Of a DNA stretch of 42,666 nucleotides, positions 25,703 through 34,471 are shown piece by piece. The DNA is from CAYWRO01 sp964460345 (lineage in GTDB: Bacteria > Planctomycetota > Phycisphaerae > Phycisphaerales > UBA1924): positions 1-42,666 of the forward strand of contig CAYWRO010000028.1 of assembly GCA_964460345.1 (NCBI GenBank), in the 5' to 3' direction. Both the position numbers and the translations under genes were made by a program. The notes under the pieces are model-generated. The model saw nothing but the letters and a program-made list of their open reading frames with translations. It did no database searches and was not told the DNA's origin. How positions within the stretch are numbered: position 1 is the first letter of the stretch; each line of letters begins with the position of its first letter.

Positions 25703-27580
25703 GTGGCCAGACGCAGCGCACGGACCACAGCGGGCAGGAGTCGAGGCGGACCTCGCATCACCAGCGCACCGTCGGGCCCCATCAACGACGGCGAAGCGAC
25801 CGCCGAATCGAGCCGGCTTCATCCGAACCCACAGTTTGCTCGCCCGAGTTGGCAGTCGCTCGACGGGACGTGGGCGTTCGCCATCGATCCCGAAGCCCAG
25901 TGGAGCTTGCCGGCCGAGGTCAAGTGGAAGACGACCATTCAGGTTCCATTCGCCCCCGAGACGCCCGCCAGCGGCATCGGACATACCGGCTTCTTCGACG
26001 CCTGTTGGTATCGGCGGACCTTTTCGAGGCCGGAGATTACGCCCGTTCAGCGCCTGATCTTGCGCTTCGGCGCGGTGGATTACGCCGCGACCGTCTGGGT
26101 CAACGGACAGGTCGCAGCGATGCACGAGGGCGGCTACACGCCCTTCCACGCCGACATCACTTCGCTCCTGACCGATGCCGCCGAGCAGGAGATCGCGGTC
26201 CGGGCCGAGGACGATCCGCATGACCTCGCCAAACCCCGCGGCAAGCAGGATTGGCAGGAGCGCCCCCACTCCATCTGGTACCCGCGCACGACCGGTATCT
26301 GGCAGCCCGTCTGGCTTGAAGTGGTCGGACGCCACTGGCTGGAACGGATCCAGTGGACACCAAACCTGGATCGATTCGACATTGAACTCTGGGCCGATCT
26401 GTCCCGGCCGCGGCCACCGAACGGTCTCTCACTGGCGGTCCGGCTCAGCGCTGGCGAACAGACCCTTGCCGACGACGTCTACAACGTCATCGAGGGGGAG
26501 GTGCGCCGGGCGATCGCCTTCTCAGATCCGGGAATTGAGGACTACCGCAACGAGCTGCTCTGGTGCCCGGAGCACCCGGTGCTCATCCAGGCTGACCTCA
26601 AACTTACGGATCACCGGGGCGGCTCGCCGCGGGTGCTCGACCGCGTTCACAGCTATACAGCCCTGCGATCCACTGGCGTCCTGGGCGACCGCTTCATGCT
26701 CAATGGCCGGCCGCGGCATCTTCGCCTCGTCCTTGACCAGGGGTACTGGCCTGAGTCGGGCCTGACACCGCCCGGCGATGAAGCTGTCCGCCGGGACGTC
26801 GAACTTGTGAAGGAGATGGGGTTCAACGGCGTGCGGGCGCACCAGCGCATTCCGGACCCGCGCTTTCTGTACTGGGCGGACGTTCTCGGCGTGCTCGTCT
26901 GGGAAGAAATGCCCAGTCCGTACCGTTTCACGTCACGCAGCGTCCAACGGGTCACGCGCGAGTGGGCCGAAGCCATGGAGCGGGATCGCAGCCATCCGTG
27001 CATCATCGTCTGGGTGCCGATGAATGAGTCCTGGGGCGTTCCCGACCTGCCGACCAACGAGGCCCACCGACAGATGGTTCGGGCCCTCTATCACCTCACC
27101 CGCAGCCTTGATCAAACTCGCCCGGTCGTCGGCAACGACGGGTGGGAGATGGATGTAACCGACATTGTCGCCATCCACGACTACGACGGATCGCCGGACA
27201 ATCTTCGCCGCCGCTACGCCGAGCGAGACGACCCGGCCCGGGTGCTCTCGCTGGAGCGACCGGGGCATCGCGTTCTGTTGCTCGACGAATCAGCCTACCA
27301 CGGTCAGCCCATCATGCTCACCGAGTTCGGCGGTATCGCCATGCGCGAATCCGGCGAAGATCCCGCAAGCTGGGGATACAGCGAGGTGAACTCCCCGGAT
27401 GAGCTACGCCGCCGCTATGAAGCGCTTCTGGACGCGGTCCACTCCCTTCCCTCCCTCAGTGGGTTCTGTTATACCCAGTTCGCCGACACGTACCAGGAGG
27501 CGAACGGGCTTCTTCGAGCGAATCGCACCCCAAAGTTCTCCCTCAAGGCGATCGCCCGTGCGACGCGGGGGAGCCCCTGA
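25703..27580 (+). CDS. Glycoside hydrolase family 2 protein
   Basis: 625 residues from a GTG at 25703. The order is that of GH2: a jelly-roll sugar-binding domain (about 45-210, with TTGIWQPVWLE), an immunoglobulin-like domain (215-325) and a TIM barrel (330-625). The acid/base is Glu442 in VPMNESWG and the nucleophile Glu541 in MLTEFGG. The exact sugar (galactose, glucuronate, mannose) cannot be told. No signal peptide is seen: the N-terminus is Arg/Thr-rich, so it would be cytoplasmic. It leads a plus-strand cluster with the glycosidase-glycosyltransferase fusion and the mutase-like flavoprotein. Confidence 0.93.
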   Translation: MARRSARTTAGRSRGGPRITSAPSGPINDGEATAESSRLHPNPQFARPSWQSLDGTWAFAIDPEAQWSLPAEVKWKTTIQVPFAPETPASGIGHTGFFDACWYRRTFSRPEITPVQRLILRFGAVDYAATVWVNGQVAAMHEGGYTPFHADITSLLTDAAEQEIAVRAEDDPHDLAKPRGKQDWQERPHSIWYPRTTGIWQPVWLEVVGRHWLERIQWTPNLDRFDIELWADLSRPRPPNGLSLAVRLSAGEQTLADDVYNVIEGEVRRAIAFSDPGIEDYRNELLWCPEHPVLIQADLKLTDHRGGSPRVLDRVHSYTALRSTGVLGDRFMLNGRPRHLRLVLDQGYWPESGLTPPGDEAVRRDVELVKEMGFNGVRAHQRIPDPRFLYWADVLGVLVWEEMPSPYRFTSRSVQRVTREWAEAMERDRSHPCIIVWVPMNESWGVPDLPTNEAHRQMVRALYHLTRSLDQTRPVVGNDGWEMDVTDIVAIHDYDGSPDNLRRRYAERDDPARVLSLERPGHRVLLLDESAYHGQPIMLTEFGGIAMRESGEDPASWGYSEVNSPDELRRRYEALLDAVHSLPSLSGFCYTQFADTYQEANGLLRANRTPKFSLKAIARATRGSP

Positions 27581-27661
27581 CCCAAAGTCGCGAACAAGGG
27601 CCCATACCCGTTCGGGCGTGGCCACTCTAATCTGGCTACATCAAGAGTGAGGGTACACGTA

Positions 27662-27871
27662 ATGCGAAATGAACGCACCAACATTCCACCTCGTGGCGGC
27701 AGCAGCGCCGTCGGGCAGCATAAGCAGCCCGCGAGGGACGAGCGCCTGCCGCGATGGGATCGTCCACTTGACCTCAGGCAGCATCCACCGCTCAACATGG
27801 CTCCGATCGAGCCGATTGACTGGTCCAAGTACGTCTCGAGCCGTATGAACGCCTACGAGCAGGCGTGGTAG
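27662..27871 (+). CDS. Possible small protein
   Basis: A 69-codon frame from an ATG at 27662 with a weak GAGGG site about 13 nt upstream. The N-terminal two thirds is polar and Arg/Pro-rich; the end (IEPIDWSKYVSSRMNAYEQAW) looks like real protein sequence. It lies between the GH2 gene and the fusion gene on the same strand, filling the space exactly as a small operon member would. No family is recognised and there is no membrane segment, so it could also be chance. Confidence 0.4.
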   Translation: MRNERTNIPPRGGSSAVGQHKQPARDERLPRWDRPLDLRQHPPLNMAPIEPIDWSKYVSSRMNAYEQAW

Positions 27872-27933
27872 GAATGCGACCGAGCCCGCGCGGTCCGCGG
27901 GACGAACGTCTCGAATCATCGACAGGAGCAAGA

Positions 27934-30720
27934 ATGCCTCAGGATCCGACCAATGGCCGGACCATGACGCTATCGCGTCCCGACCGAACGCCGATGCACG
28001 CGCCCGCAGCGCGAACGAACGTGAGAGAACACGCGGCGTCCACCTCGCAGCGCCCCGGAATGGAGCCGCTCGTTTCGCCGGCGGTTCACCTGCCATTCGT
28101 CTGGGCAGCGGGCATTGAAAGTTCAACGGTCCCGCATCTCGGCATCGACCAGTTCGCCTGGACGCAGCATAACCGTCGGTGGGCGGGCGATCTGCGCCTC
28201 GTCCGTGACGACCTGGGCCTCTCCCATCTTCGCTACGCCGTTCCCTGGCATTACATTGAGCCGGAGCGAGGCCGCTTCGACTGGCGGACGGCCGATGAGC
28301 GCATCGGCAGGTGTCATGATCTCGGTCTGGAGCTCATGCTCGACATCATGCACTTCGGAACGCCTGACTGGCTCGCTCTGGGCGCCGGTGATCCCGAGTT
28401 GCCGGATGCGCTTGAACATCTGACCGAGGCCATGGTGGAGCGATACGGCGACGTGGTTTCGACCTGGTGCCCTGTCAATGAACCCCTTGTGCTGAGCCTG
28501 TTCAGCGGGGATTTTGGCTTCTGGCCACCACACGCACGCAAGTGGCGCGGGTACATGCCCGTGCTCTCGCGCGTTGCCCAGGCAACCAGCCGGGCGATCC
28601 GCGCGATTCGCCGCATGGCGCCCGATGCAACCGTGGTCGTCTGCGACGCCGCGGATCACTTCACGGCCCGGGATGAAGCGTTACGCGTTGAGGTCACCCT
28701 TCGCAACACGCGGCGCTTTCTCTTGCTGGATCTCATCGGCGGTGCCGTTGATCACCACCACCCGCTGTTCGAATGGCTCACAGCATACGGCATGAGTGAG
28801 ATCGATCTCCGCTGGTTTGCTCACAACCGCCAACGGCCGGATGTGATCGGCCTGGACTATTACCCGCACAGCGAATGGCAGCTCGAGCTCGCTCCGGACG
28901 GCGGCGGGCGTACACGGCAACGGCGCGCCGACGCGCCGATTGGGCTGTACGGGGTCGCGCGTGAGTACTACAACCGCTACGGCTTGCCAATGTTCGTCAC
29001 CGAGACGAGCATCGATGGCAAGCCGATCAACCGCGAGATCTGGCTCGACCACCTCGTGGAGGATGCGCGACGTCTGCGAGAAGATGGTGTTCCACTGCTC
29101 GGGCTCACCTGGTGGCCACTCTTTGACCATCTTGATTGGGACGGCGCGCTGACGCACCGCATCGGCAAGATCCATCAGGTAGGCTTGTACAAGCTCGTGC
29201 GGGCTGCGGACGGCTCCTTGCATCGGGTTCGCACCCCACTGGCGGATCGCTTCGCCAGGTATGCTTCCGGAGGCGACGCCGCCGTCGGCCAGCTCACGGA
29301 GTTGACCCCGCCTCTTCGGCCGGACGATGACCAGCTTCCGCCGCTGTCCGATTGGGCCCACGGTGTCGCCACCGGCCGCCGCCCTCAACCAGTGATGGGC
29401 GAGATAAGCAGCGCTCCGACGCCGCACGCCACACGACAGGTCATGAATGGGGCGCCGCGGAGCAACGGCCACGCAGTGACGGCCACAGATGGCGCTGCGG
29501 GCGCAAGGAGGCGGACGGGTCACTATGGCATCGTCGTCTTCAGCCACTTGCGCTGGGGCTTCGTCTGGCAGCGCCCCCAGCAGTTCCTGTCACGCTTCGC
29601 GCGCAAGCATCCCGTGCTGTTCATGGAGGAGCCTGCCTTTGACCTTGCGGACGGGGCTTCCGCGCGGCTCGAGTTGCACCAGGTGATGCCGAACGTCACG
29701 GTTGCCTGCCCGCACTGTCCCGAGAGTATGTCGCGTGACCGATCCCTGCCGGACCGCCTGCTGAACTGGACGCGCGAGGCGATCGAGCGTGTCAACCGCA
29801 GCGGGGCGTTCGACAGCCCCTTGCTGTGGTACCTCAGCCCGATGGATTCCGCCTGGTCGCTGGGCCGCCTGCCAACCCGCGGCGTCGTCTATGACTGCAT
29901 GGACGAGCTCTCGCAGTTTACTGGCGCTCCCGCACAGCTCGTGGCCAACGAGCAGCGTCTGATGCAGTGCGCGGACATCGTCTTCACCGGCGGGCGCAAG
30001 CTGTGGGAGAAGAAGAGCATTCAACACAACAACGTGCATTTCTTCGGCTGCGGTGTTGAGGCCGATCATTTCGGACTGGCTCGCGAGGAAGCCACGCCGG
30101 TTCCCCCCGACATCGACTTCATGGCTCGCCCGATCATCGGCTTCTTCGGCGTCGTCGACGAGCGCATCGATTACCACCTTCTCTGGCAGATGGCGCAGCT
30201 TCGGCCCGATTTTTCCTTCGCCATGATCGGGCCTGTCGTCAAGGTGGATGCCAACCTCCTCCCCCACGCCCCGAACCTGTACTGGCTCGGGGGCCGTGAT
30301 TACGCCGTCCTGCCAAACTACTGCAAGGCGTTTGATGTCTGCATGATGTGTTTCGCGCTTAACGAGGCGACCGAGTACATCAATCCCACCAAGGCTCTGG
30401 AGTATCTGGCCACGGGCCGTCCCGTCGTCTCCACCCCCATCAAAGATGTCGTGGAACAGTACAGCGACCTCATGGACATTGCCGCCACACCGGAAGCATT
30501 CATCGCTGCCATCGAGAAGGCGCTCACGGCGCCGGACCCGCAACGCCTCGAGCGCGGGGTCAAACTCGCCGAGCAGTGCACGTGGGAGGCAGCCGTCGAG
30601 AAGATGCAGTTGCTCATTCGCGACGCGGTGAGCGCCGACGATCGCCCCAGCAGTCGACGTCCTCCCCCGCCACCCTCCCTCGAGCTTCAGTACCAGTACG
30701 CGCGAACACCCGGGAGTTGA
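27934..30720 (+). CDS. GH1-like glycosidase fused to a glycosyltransferase
   Basis: 928 residues. The ATG at 27934 has AGGAG 7 nt upstream; the frame is open upstream from a GTG at 27865 but without a comparable site. Residues about 50-450 form a clan-A TIM barrel like GH1, with acid/base Glu183 (CPVNEPL) and nucleophile Glu357 (MFVTETS). A linker of about 75 residues (450-525) leads to a GT-B type glycosyltransferase (about 528-905) starting FSHLRWGFVWQRPQQFLSRF, with a C-terminal domain ending NPTKALEYLATGRPVVSTP. The tail is Pro-rich. Both halves keep their key motifs. The context (GH2, mutase-like flavoprotein) points to extracellular polysaccharide or glycan synthesis; substrates are unknown. 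Confidence 0.88.
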   Translation: MPQDPTNGRTMTLSRPDRTPMHAPAARTNVREHAASTSQRPGMEPLVSPAVHLPFVWAAGIESSTVPHLGIDQFAWTQHNRRWAGDLRLVRDDLGLSHLRYAVPWHYIEPERGRFDWRTADERIGRCHDLGLELMLDIMHFGTPDWLALGAGDPELPDALEHLTEAMVERYGDVVSTWCPVNEPLVLSLFSGDFGFWPPHARKWRGYMPVLSRVAQATSRAIRAIRRMAPDATVVVCDAADHFTARDEALRVEVTLRNTRRFLLLDLIGGAVDHHHPLFEWLTAYGMSEIDLRWFAHNRQRPDVIGLDYYPHSEWQLELAPDGGGRTRQRRADAPIGLYGVAREYYNRYGLPMFVTETSIDGKPINREIWLDHLVEDARRLREDGVPLLGLTWWPLFDHLDWDGALTHRIGKIHQVGLYKLVRAADGSLHRVRTPLADRFARYASGGDAAVGQLTELTPPLRPDDDQLPPLSDWAHGVATGRRPQPVMGEISSAPTPHATRQVMNGAPRSNGHAVTATDGAAGARRRTGHYGIVVFSHLRWGFVWQRPQQFLSRFARKHPVLFMEEPAFDLADGASARLELHQVMPNVTVACPHCPESMSRDRSLPDRLLNWTREAIERVNRSGAFDSPLLWYLSPMDSAWSLGRLPTRGVVYDCMDELSQFTGAPAQLVANEQRLMQCADIVFTGGRKLWEKKSIQHNNVHFFGCGVEADHFGLAREEATPVPPDIDFMARPIIGFFGVVDERIDYHLLWQMAQLRPDFSFAMIGPVVKVDANLLPHAPNLYWLGGRDYAVLPNYCKAFDVCMMCFALNEATEYINPTKALEYLATGRPVVSTPIKDVVEQYSDLMDIAATPEAFIAAIEKALTAPDPQRLERGVKLAEQCTWEAAVEKMQLLIRDAVSADDRPSSRRPPPPPSLELQYQYARTPGS

Positions 30721-30784
30721 GGGGCTGTCGCCTCGCCCGATCCGCCGCGCGGCCTTGGGCCCGTTCGCCTCTCAACCCTTGATC

Positions 30785-32386
30785 ATGGAGTCAATCGTGG
30801 AGCCACGTTTCATCATTCTCGGCGGGGGCCCGACCGGACTGGGTGCTGCATACCGCCTCAAACAACTCGGCTATCGCAACTTTCATCTCTACGAGCGTGC
30901 CAACCACCTCGGGGGGCTCGCGTCGAGTTTCACGGATTCGGCCGGCTTCACGTGGGACATCGGCGGACACGTGATGTTCAGCCACTACAAGTACTACGAC
31001 GATGTCTTTGACGAACTTATGGGAGACGAATACCAGCTCAACATGCGTGAAAGCTGGGTCCGGATGCATGATCGATGGGTGCCGTATCCCTTCCAGAACA
31101 ACATCCGCTACCTTCCGCCTGAGGTCTGCTGCGAGTGCCTGATCGGCCTCATCGAGGCCCAGCAGCGAGGCGACCACGCGTCCGCCGCGAACTTCGAAGA
31201 GTTCATCGAACGCGTCTTCGGCGAGGGGATCTGCAAGCACTTCATGAAGCCCTACAACTTCAAAGTCTGGGCCCACCCGCCGGCCATGCTCAACAAGCAG
31301 TGGATCGGCGAACGGGTGGCCGTGCTTGACGTCCCCCGCGCCGTGCGCAACGTCGTGCTCGGGACCGACGACTTCGGCTGGGGACCCAACAACCAGTTCA
31401 AGTTTCCCCTCTACGGCGGCACGGGAGAGTTCTACCGGCGTTTCGCCGGCCCGCTACTCGGCCACTTCACGCTGAACAAGCATGCCGATCGCATTGACAT
31501 GACGCGCAAGCAGGTGCACTTCTCCGACGGCCAGACGGCGCCGTACGACATCCTGCTCTCGGCCCTGCCGCTCGACCGGCTCTGCAATGAAGTCATTGAT
31601 GGGCAGATGCCTCGCCCGATCCGGGAGACGGCTGCTCGGCTGCGTCACTCCGGGGGTCACATGGTCGGCATTGGCCTGCGCCAACCATGCCCGTCGACAA
31701 AGAGCTGGATGTACTTCCCGGAGGACAACTGTCCCTTTTATCGCGTGACCTACCTGTCCAACTACTCGCCCAACATGACACCCGACCGGCAAACCCACCA
31801 TTCGCTGCTGTGCGAGACAAGCTACTCGAAGTTCAAGCCCGTTGACCGGCGGACCATTGTCGACCAGACCATCCGCGGTCTCATCAACGCAGGACTTCTC
31901 ACAGAACGCGATCAGGATGACATCGTTGATACCTGGCACTACGAGGCCGACTACTCGTATCCGACGCCCAGCGTCGAGCGTGATGCCATCCTCGCGGAGG
32001 TCATTCCCTTCCTGGAGCGCCACCGCATCTACAGCCGAGGCCGTTTCGGGATGTGGAAGTACGAGGTCTCGAACACCGACCATTCGATGATGCAGGGCGT
32101 CGAGCTTGTCAACCGCCTGCTGCTCGATGAGCCGGAGACGACGATCGGCATGGTCTACGAGAGCACGGACGATGGCCGGAATGCCGCCGTTCACGAGCGC
32201 AGTCGCATGGCCGGATCCGGCGACCCGCACCGGTCCTCGCCGCCGCATGCCCGACCCGGCCGCACGGCGGCCGCAGCCCTGGCGCATCGCGCAACGCACG
32301 CGATCGGGGACCGTGAAGAGGCCGACCTCGCCGAGGAGGAACTTGGCGTCACGCAGCCCAGGTCAACGCGTGACCTGATCCGCTGA
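30785..32386 (+). CDS. FAD-dependent UDP-galactopyranose mutase-like protein
   Basis: 533 residues from the ATG at 30785; a GTG at 30797 with GGAG 6 nt upstream is an equally possible start. A dinucleotide fold opens it (FIILGGGPTGLGAAYRL, then YERANHLGGLASS). NFKVWAHPP and WIGERVAV (about 158-180) resemble the eukaryotic-type UDP-galactopyranose mutase more than the bacterial Glf. The last FAD contact region is YESTDDGRNAAVHE. After about 490 the protein has a disordered Arg/Pro-rich tail. It may make UDP-galactofuranose, or belong to a related amine-oxidase-like branch. It follows the fusion gene by 64 bp. Confidence 0.85.
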   Translation: MESIVEPRFIILGGGPTGLGAAYRLKQLGYRNFHLYERANHLGGLASSFTDSAGFTWDIGGHVMFSHYKYYDDVFDELMGDEYQLNMRESWVRMHDRWVPYPFQNNIRYLPPEVCCECLIGLIEAQQRGDHASAANFEEFIERVFGEGICKHFMKPYNFKVWAHPPAMLNKQWIGERVAVLDVPRAVRNVVLGTDDFGWGPNNQFKFPLYGGTGEFYRRFAGPLLGHFTLNKHADRIDMTRKQVHFSDGQTAPYDILLSALPLDRLCNEVIDGQMPRPIRETAARLRHSGGHMVGIGLRQPCPSTKSWMYFPEDNCPFYRVTYLSNYSPNMTPDRQTHHSLLCETSYSKFKPVDRRTIVDQTIRGLINAGLLTERDQDDIVDTWHYEADYSYPTPSVERDAILAEVIPFLERHRIYSRGRFGMWKYEVSNTDHSMMQGVELVNRLLLDEPETTIGMVYESTDDGRNAAVHERSRMAGSGDPHRSSPPHARPGRTAAAALAHRATHAIGDREEADLAEEELGVTQPRSTRDLIR

Positions 32387-32449
32387 GTACCCGGGCGGGA
32401 TGCCGCGGAGTCTTGCGCAAATCCGAGCGAGTTCTGGGTATCATCGGCC

Positions 32450-33217
32450 ATGAGCGCCCTGGTCCTACTCACCGATCATAAAACCCTCCCCCGCGTCGCC
32501 ACCTTGACGCTGAACCGTCCCGAGCAGCGCAACGCGCTGAGCCTCGAACTGCTTGAAGCGGCACACGCCCGCCTCGATGCCCTCACCACGCGTCTCGCGG
32601 CGGACGGCCCCACTGTTCTTCTGCTGACCGGCGCCGGCAAGAGCTTTTGTGCCGGCATGGACCTCAAGCAGGTCATCGACGTGCCGGGAGCACCCGAGCG
32701 ACTGCTGACGTCCCTCGCCGAACTGACAATCAAACTGCGCGCCCTCCCCTGCGTCACCGTGTCGGTCGTCAACGGTGCGGCCATCGGCGGCGGCTGCGGG
32801 CTGGCAATGGTGACGGACCTGGCGATCACACACGCGGACGCGAAGCTCGGGTTTCCCGAGGTCGACCTCGGTCTCTGTCCCGCCGTTGTCGCCCCCTGGG
32901 TTGTTCGCAAGGTCGGGCCCGGCCGGGCCAGGGCCGTGCTGCTCCGCGGCGGCACCATGACCGGCGCGGACGCCGCGGCACTCGGCCTGGTCGATGAGCA
33001 CACGCCCGATCGCGACTCCCTCGACCAGCTCGCCACACAACTGGCCGAACGGCTCAGCGAGGGGGGTCCTCACGCCCTCCGCGCGACCAAGGGGCTGCTC
33101 AACGACCTGGATCGGTCGCTCGATGCCGCCTCCGTCCGCCGCGGAGCGGAACTCAGCGCTTCCGTGCTGGGCCGCGAGGAGACCCGCGCAGCGCTCCGGG
33201 CTCGCTTTGCGAGCTAA
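32450..33217 (+). CDS. Enoyl-CoA hydratase/isomerase family (methylglutaconyl-CoA hydratase-like)
   Basis: 255 residues. Crotonase fold: the oxyanion hole is built from FCAGMDL (66-72) and IGGGCGL (112-118). The first catalytic Glu of classical enoyl-CoA hydratase is Gly117 here, while Glu137 (GFPEVDLGL) is kept. The stretch LGLCPAVVAPWVVRKVG resembles LiuC-type methylglutaconyl-CoA hydratases, which have GGGxGL at the same place. Leucine breakdown is therefore plausible. It is followed by another crotonase and an acyl-CoA dehydrogenase on the same strand. Confidence 0.9.
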   Translation: MSALVLLTDHKTLPRVATLTLNRPEQRNALSLELLEAAHARLDALTTRLAADGPTVLLLTGAGKSFCAGMDLKQVIDVPGAPERLLTSLAELTIKLRALPCVTVSVVNGAAIGGGCGLAMVTDLAITHADAKLGFPEVDLGLCPAVVAPWVVRKVGPGRARAVLLRGGTMTGADAAALGLVDEHTPDRDSLDQLATQLAERLSEGGPHALRATKGLLNDLDRSLDAASVRRGAELSASVLGREETRAALRARFAS

Positions 33218-33361
33218 TGGACAGCTACATCCTTATTCGAATAGACTTCTTCCTGCCCTCGCAGCGAAGGGATTACCTCACTATCCTCCCCTTCCGCAAT
33301 CCGCTTCCATCCCGCACAATGGAGGGAGCGGCCTGAGTGTGGCACCCGGAGGCCCTTGTTG

Positions 33362-34291
33362 ATGAGCAACGCTGCTGAGCCCTTTCGCCTGGACCGACAT
33401 GACAGCGGATCCGTCGTTTTGTGGCTGGAGCCCAGCGAGGGCCCTGCTGGCGGCGTTGTCGTCCTGGATCTCCCCCTGATCCAGCGGCTCGAGGCGACGC
33501 TCAACTCCGTCCCAACGGATGCGACCGGTTTCATCCTCGCTTCCGCGAGCGAGCGTGTCTTTGTCGCGGGCGCGGATCTCAAAGCCATCCAAAGCCTTTC
33601 AGACGATGAACTTGCCGGCTACCTGGCGTACGCCTCGCGGGTCTTCGGGATGATCTGCCAGCTTCCCTGCTGGACGGCCGCGGCGATCGGCGGGGCGGCC
33701 CTCGGCGGCGGGCTGGAACTGGCGATGCACTGCGACGGCCTCATCGGCTCGCCCGGGCCGAAGGGGAGTTACCCGGTGGGCCTGCCTGAGGCGGGCCTGT
33801 CCATCTGCCCGGGCTGGGGGGGGACGAACCTCCTTCCCGCGCGGATCGACGGCGCGACGGCAATCTCGATGACCAGCGAGGGGCGCACGATGGCCTACGA
33901 GGAGGCGTCGAGTCTCGGCCTATTCGATGCCGTGGCCGACTCTCGCGAGGCCCTGATCGACGCCGCGGCGGCCTGGCTTGAGCAAGCTCGGTCCACGGGC
34001 GCGGGGCTGGTCGTCGGGGGCGGCTCGCCGCGGCGGGATGGGGAACCGATGCGCTGGATCGGACGTCCGGCGAACAAGGCCCGCGCGTTGGCGGCGTACA
34101 CGCAGGTGCGCGACGACCTGCCGATGACGCCGCAGACGGACGCGGTCTTCGAGGCGATCGAGGCGGGGCTGGAGCGGGGGTGGAAGGCGGCGCTGGAGAC
34201 CGAGCAGCGGCACCTCGTGCACCTGCGCTCCACGCCGGAGGGGAAGCAGGCGATTGAGGCGTTCTTTGCGAGGAGCGCGGCGAAGAAGTAA
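33362..34291 (+). CDS. Enoyl-CoA hydratase/isomerase family protein
   Basis: 309 residues from the ATG at 33362, with GGAGG upstream. The N-terminal 200 residues form a crotonase domain with oxyanion motif FVAGADL (67-73) and both glutamates: Glu119 (GGGLEL) and Glu143 (GLPEAGL). It looks most like the hydratase half of multifunctional FadB/FadJ proteins but has no dehydrogenase half; the last 100 residues are helical. It should hydrate an enoyl-CoA. An inverted CACAGAG-word array separates it from the downstream acyl-CoA dehydrogenase. Confidence 0.9.
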   Translation: MSNAAEPFRLDRHDSGSVVLWLEPSEGPAGGVVVLDLPLIQRLEATLNSVPTDATGFILASASERVFVAGADLKAIQSLSDDELAGYLAYASRVFGMICQLPCWTAAAIGGAALGGGLELAMHCDGLIGSPGPKGSYPVGLPEAGLSICPGWGGTNLLPARIDGATAISMTSEGRTMAYEEASSLGLFDAVADSREALIDAAAAWLEQARSTGAGLVVGGGSPRRDGEPMRWIGRPANKARALAAYTQVRDDLPMTPQTDAVFEAIEAGLERGWKAALETEQRHLVHLRSTPEGKQAIEAFFARSAAKK

Positions 34292-34325
34292 CGATGCGGC
34301 ACGCATCTTGCGCGACAGCAGATTC

Positions 34326-34442
<117 letters not shown>

Positions 34443-34471
34443 CTGGTCTTATCCGGAGATTGGAGCGATCG

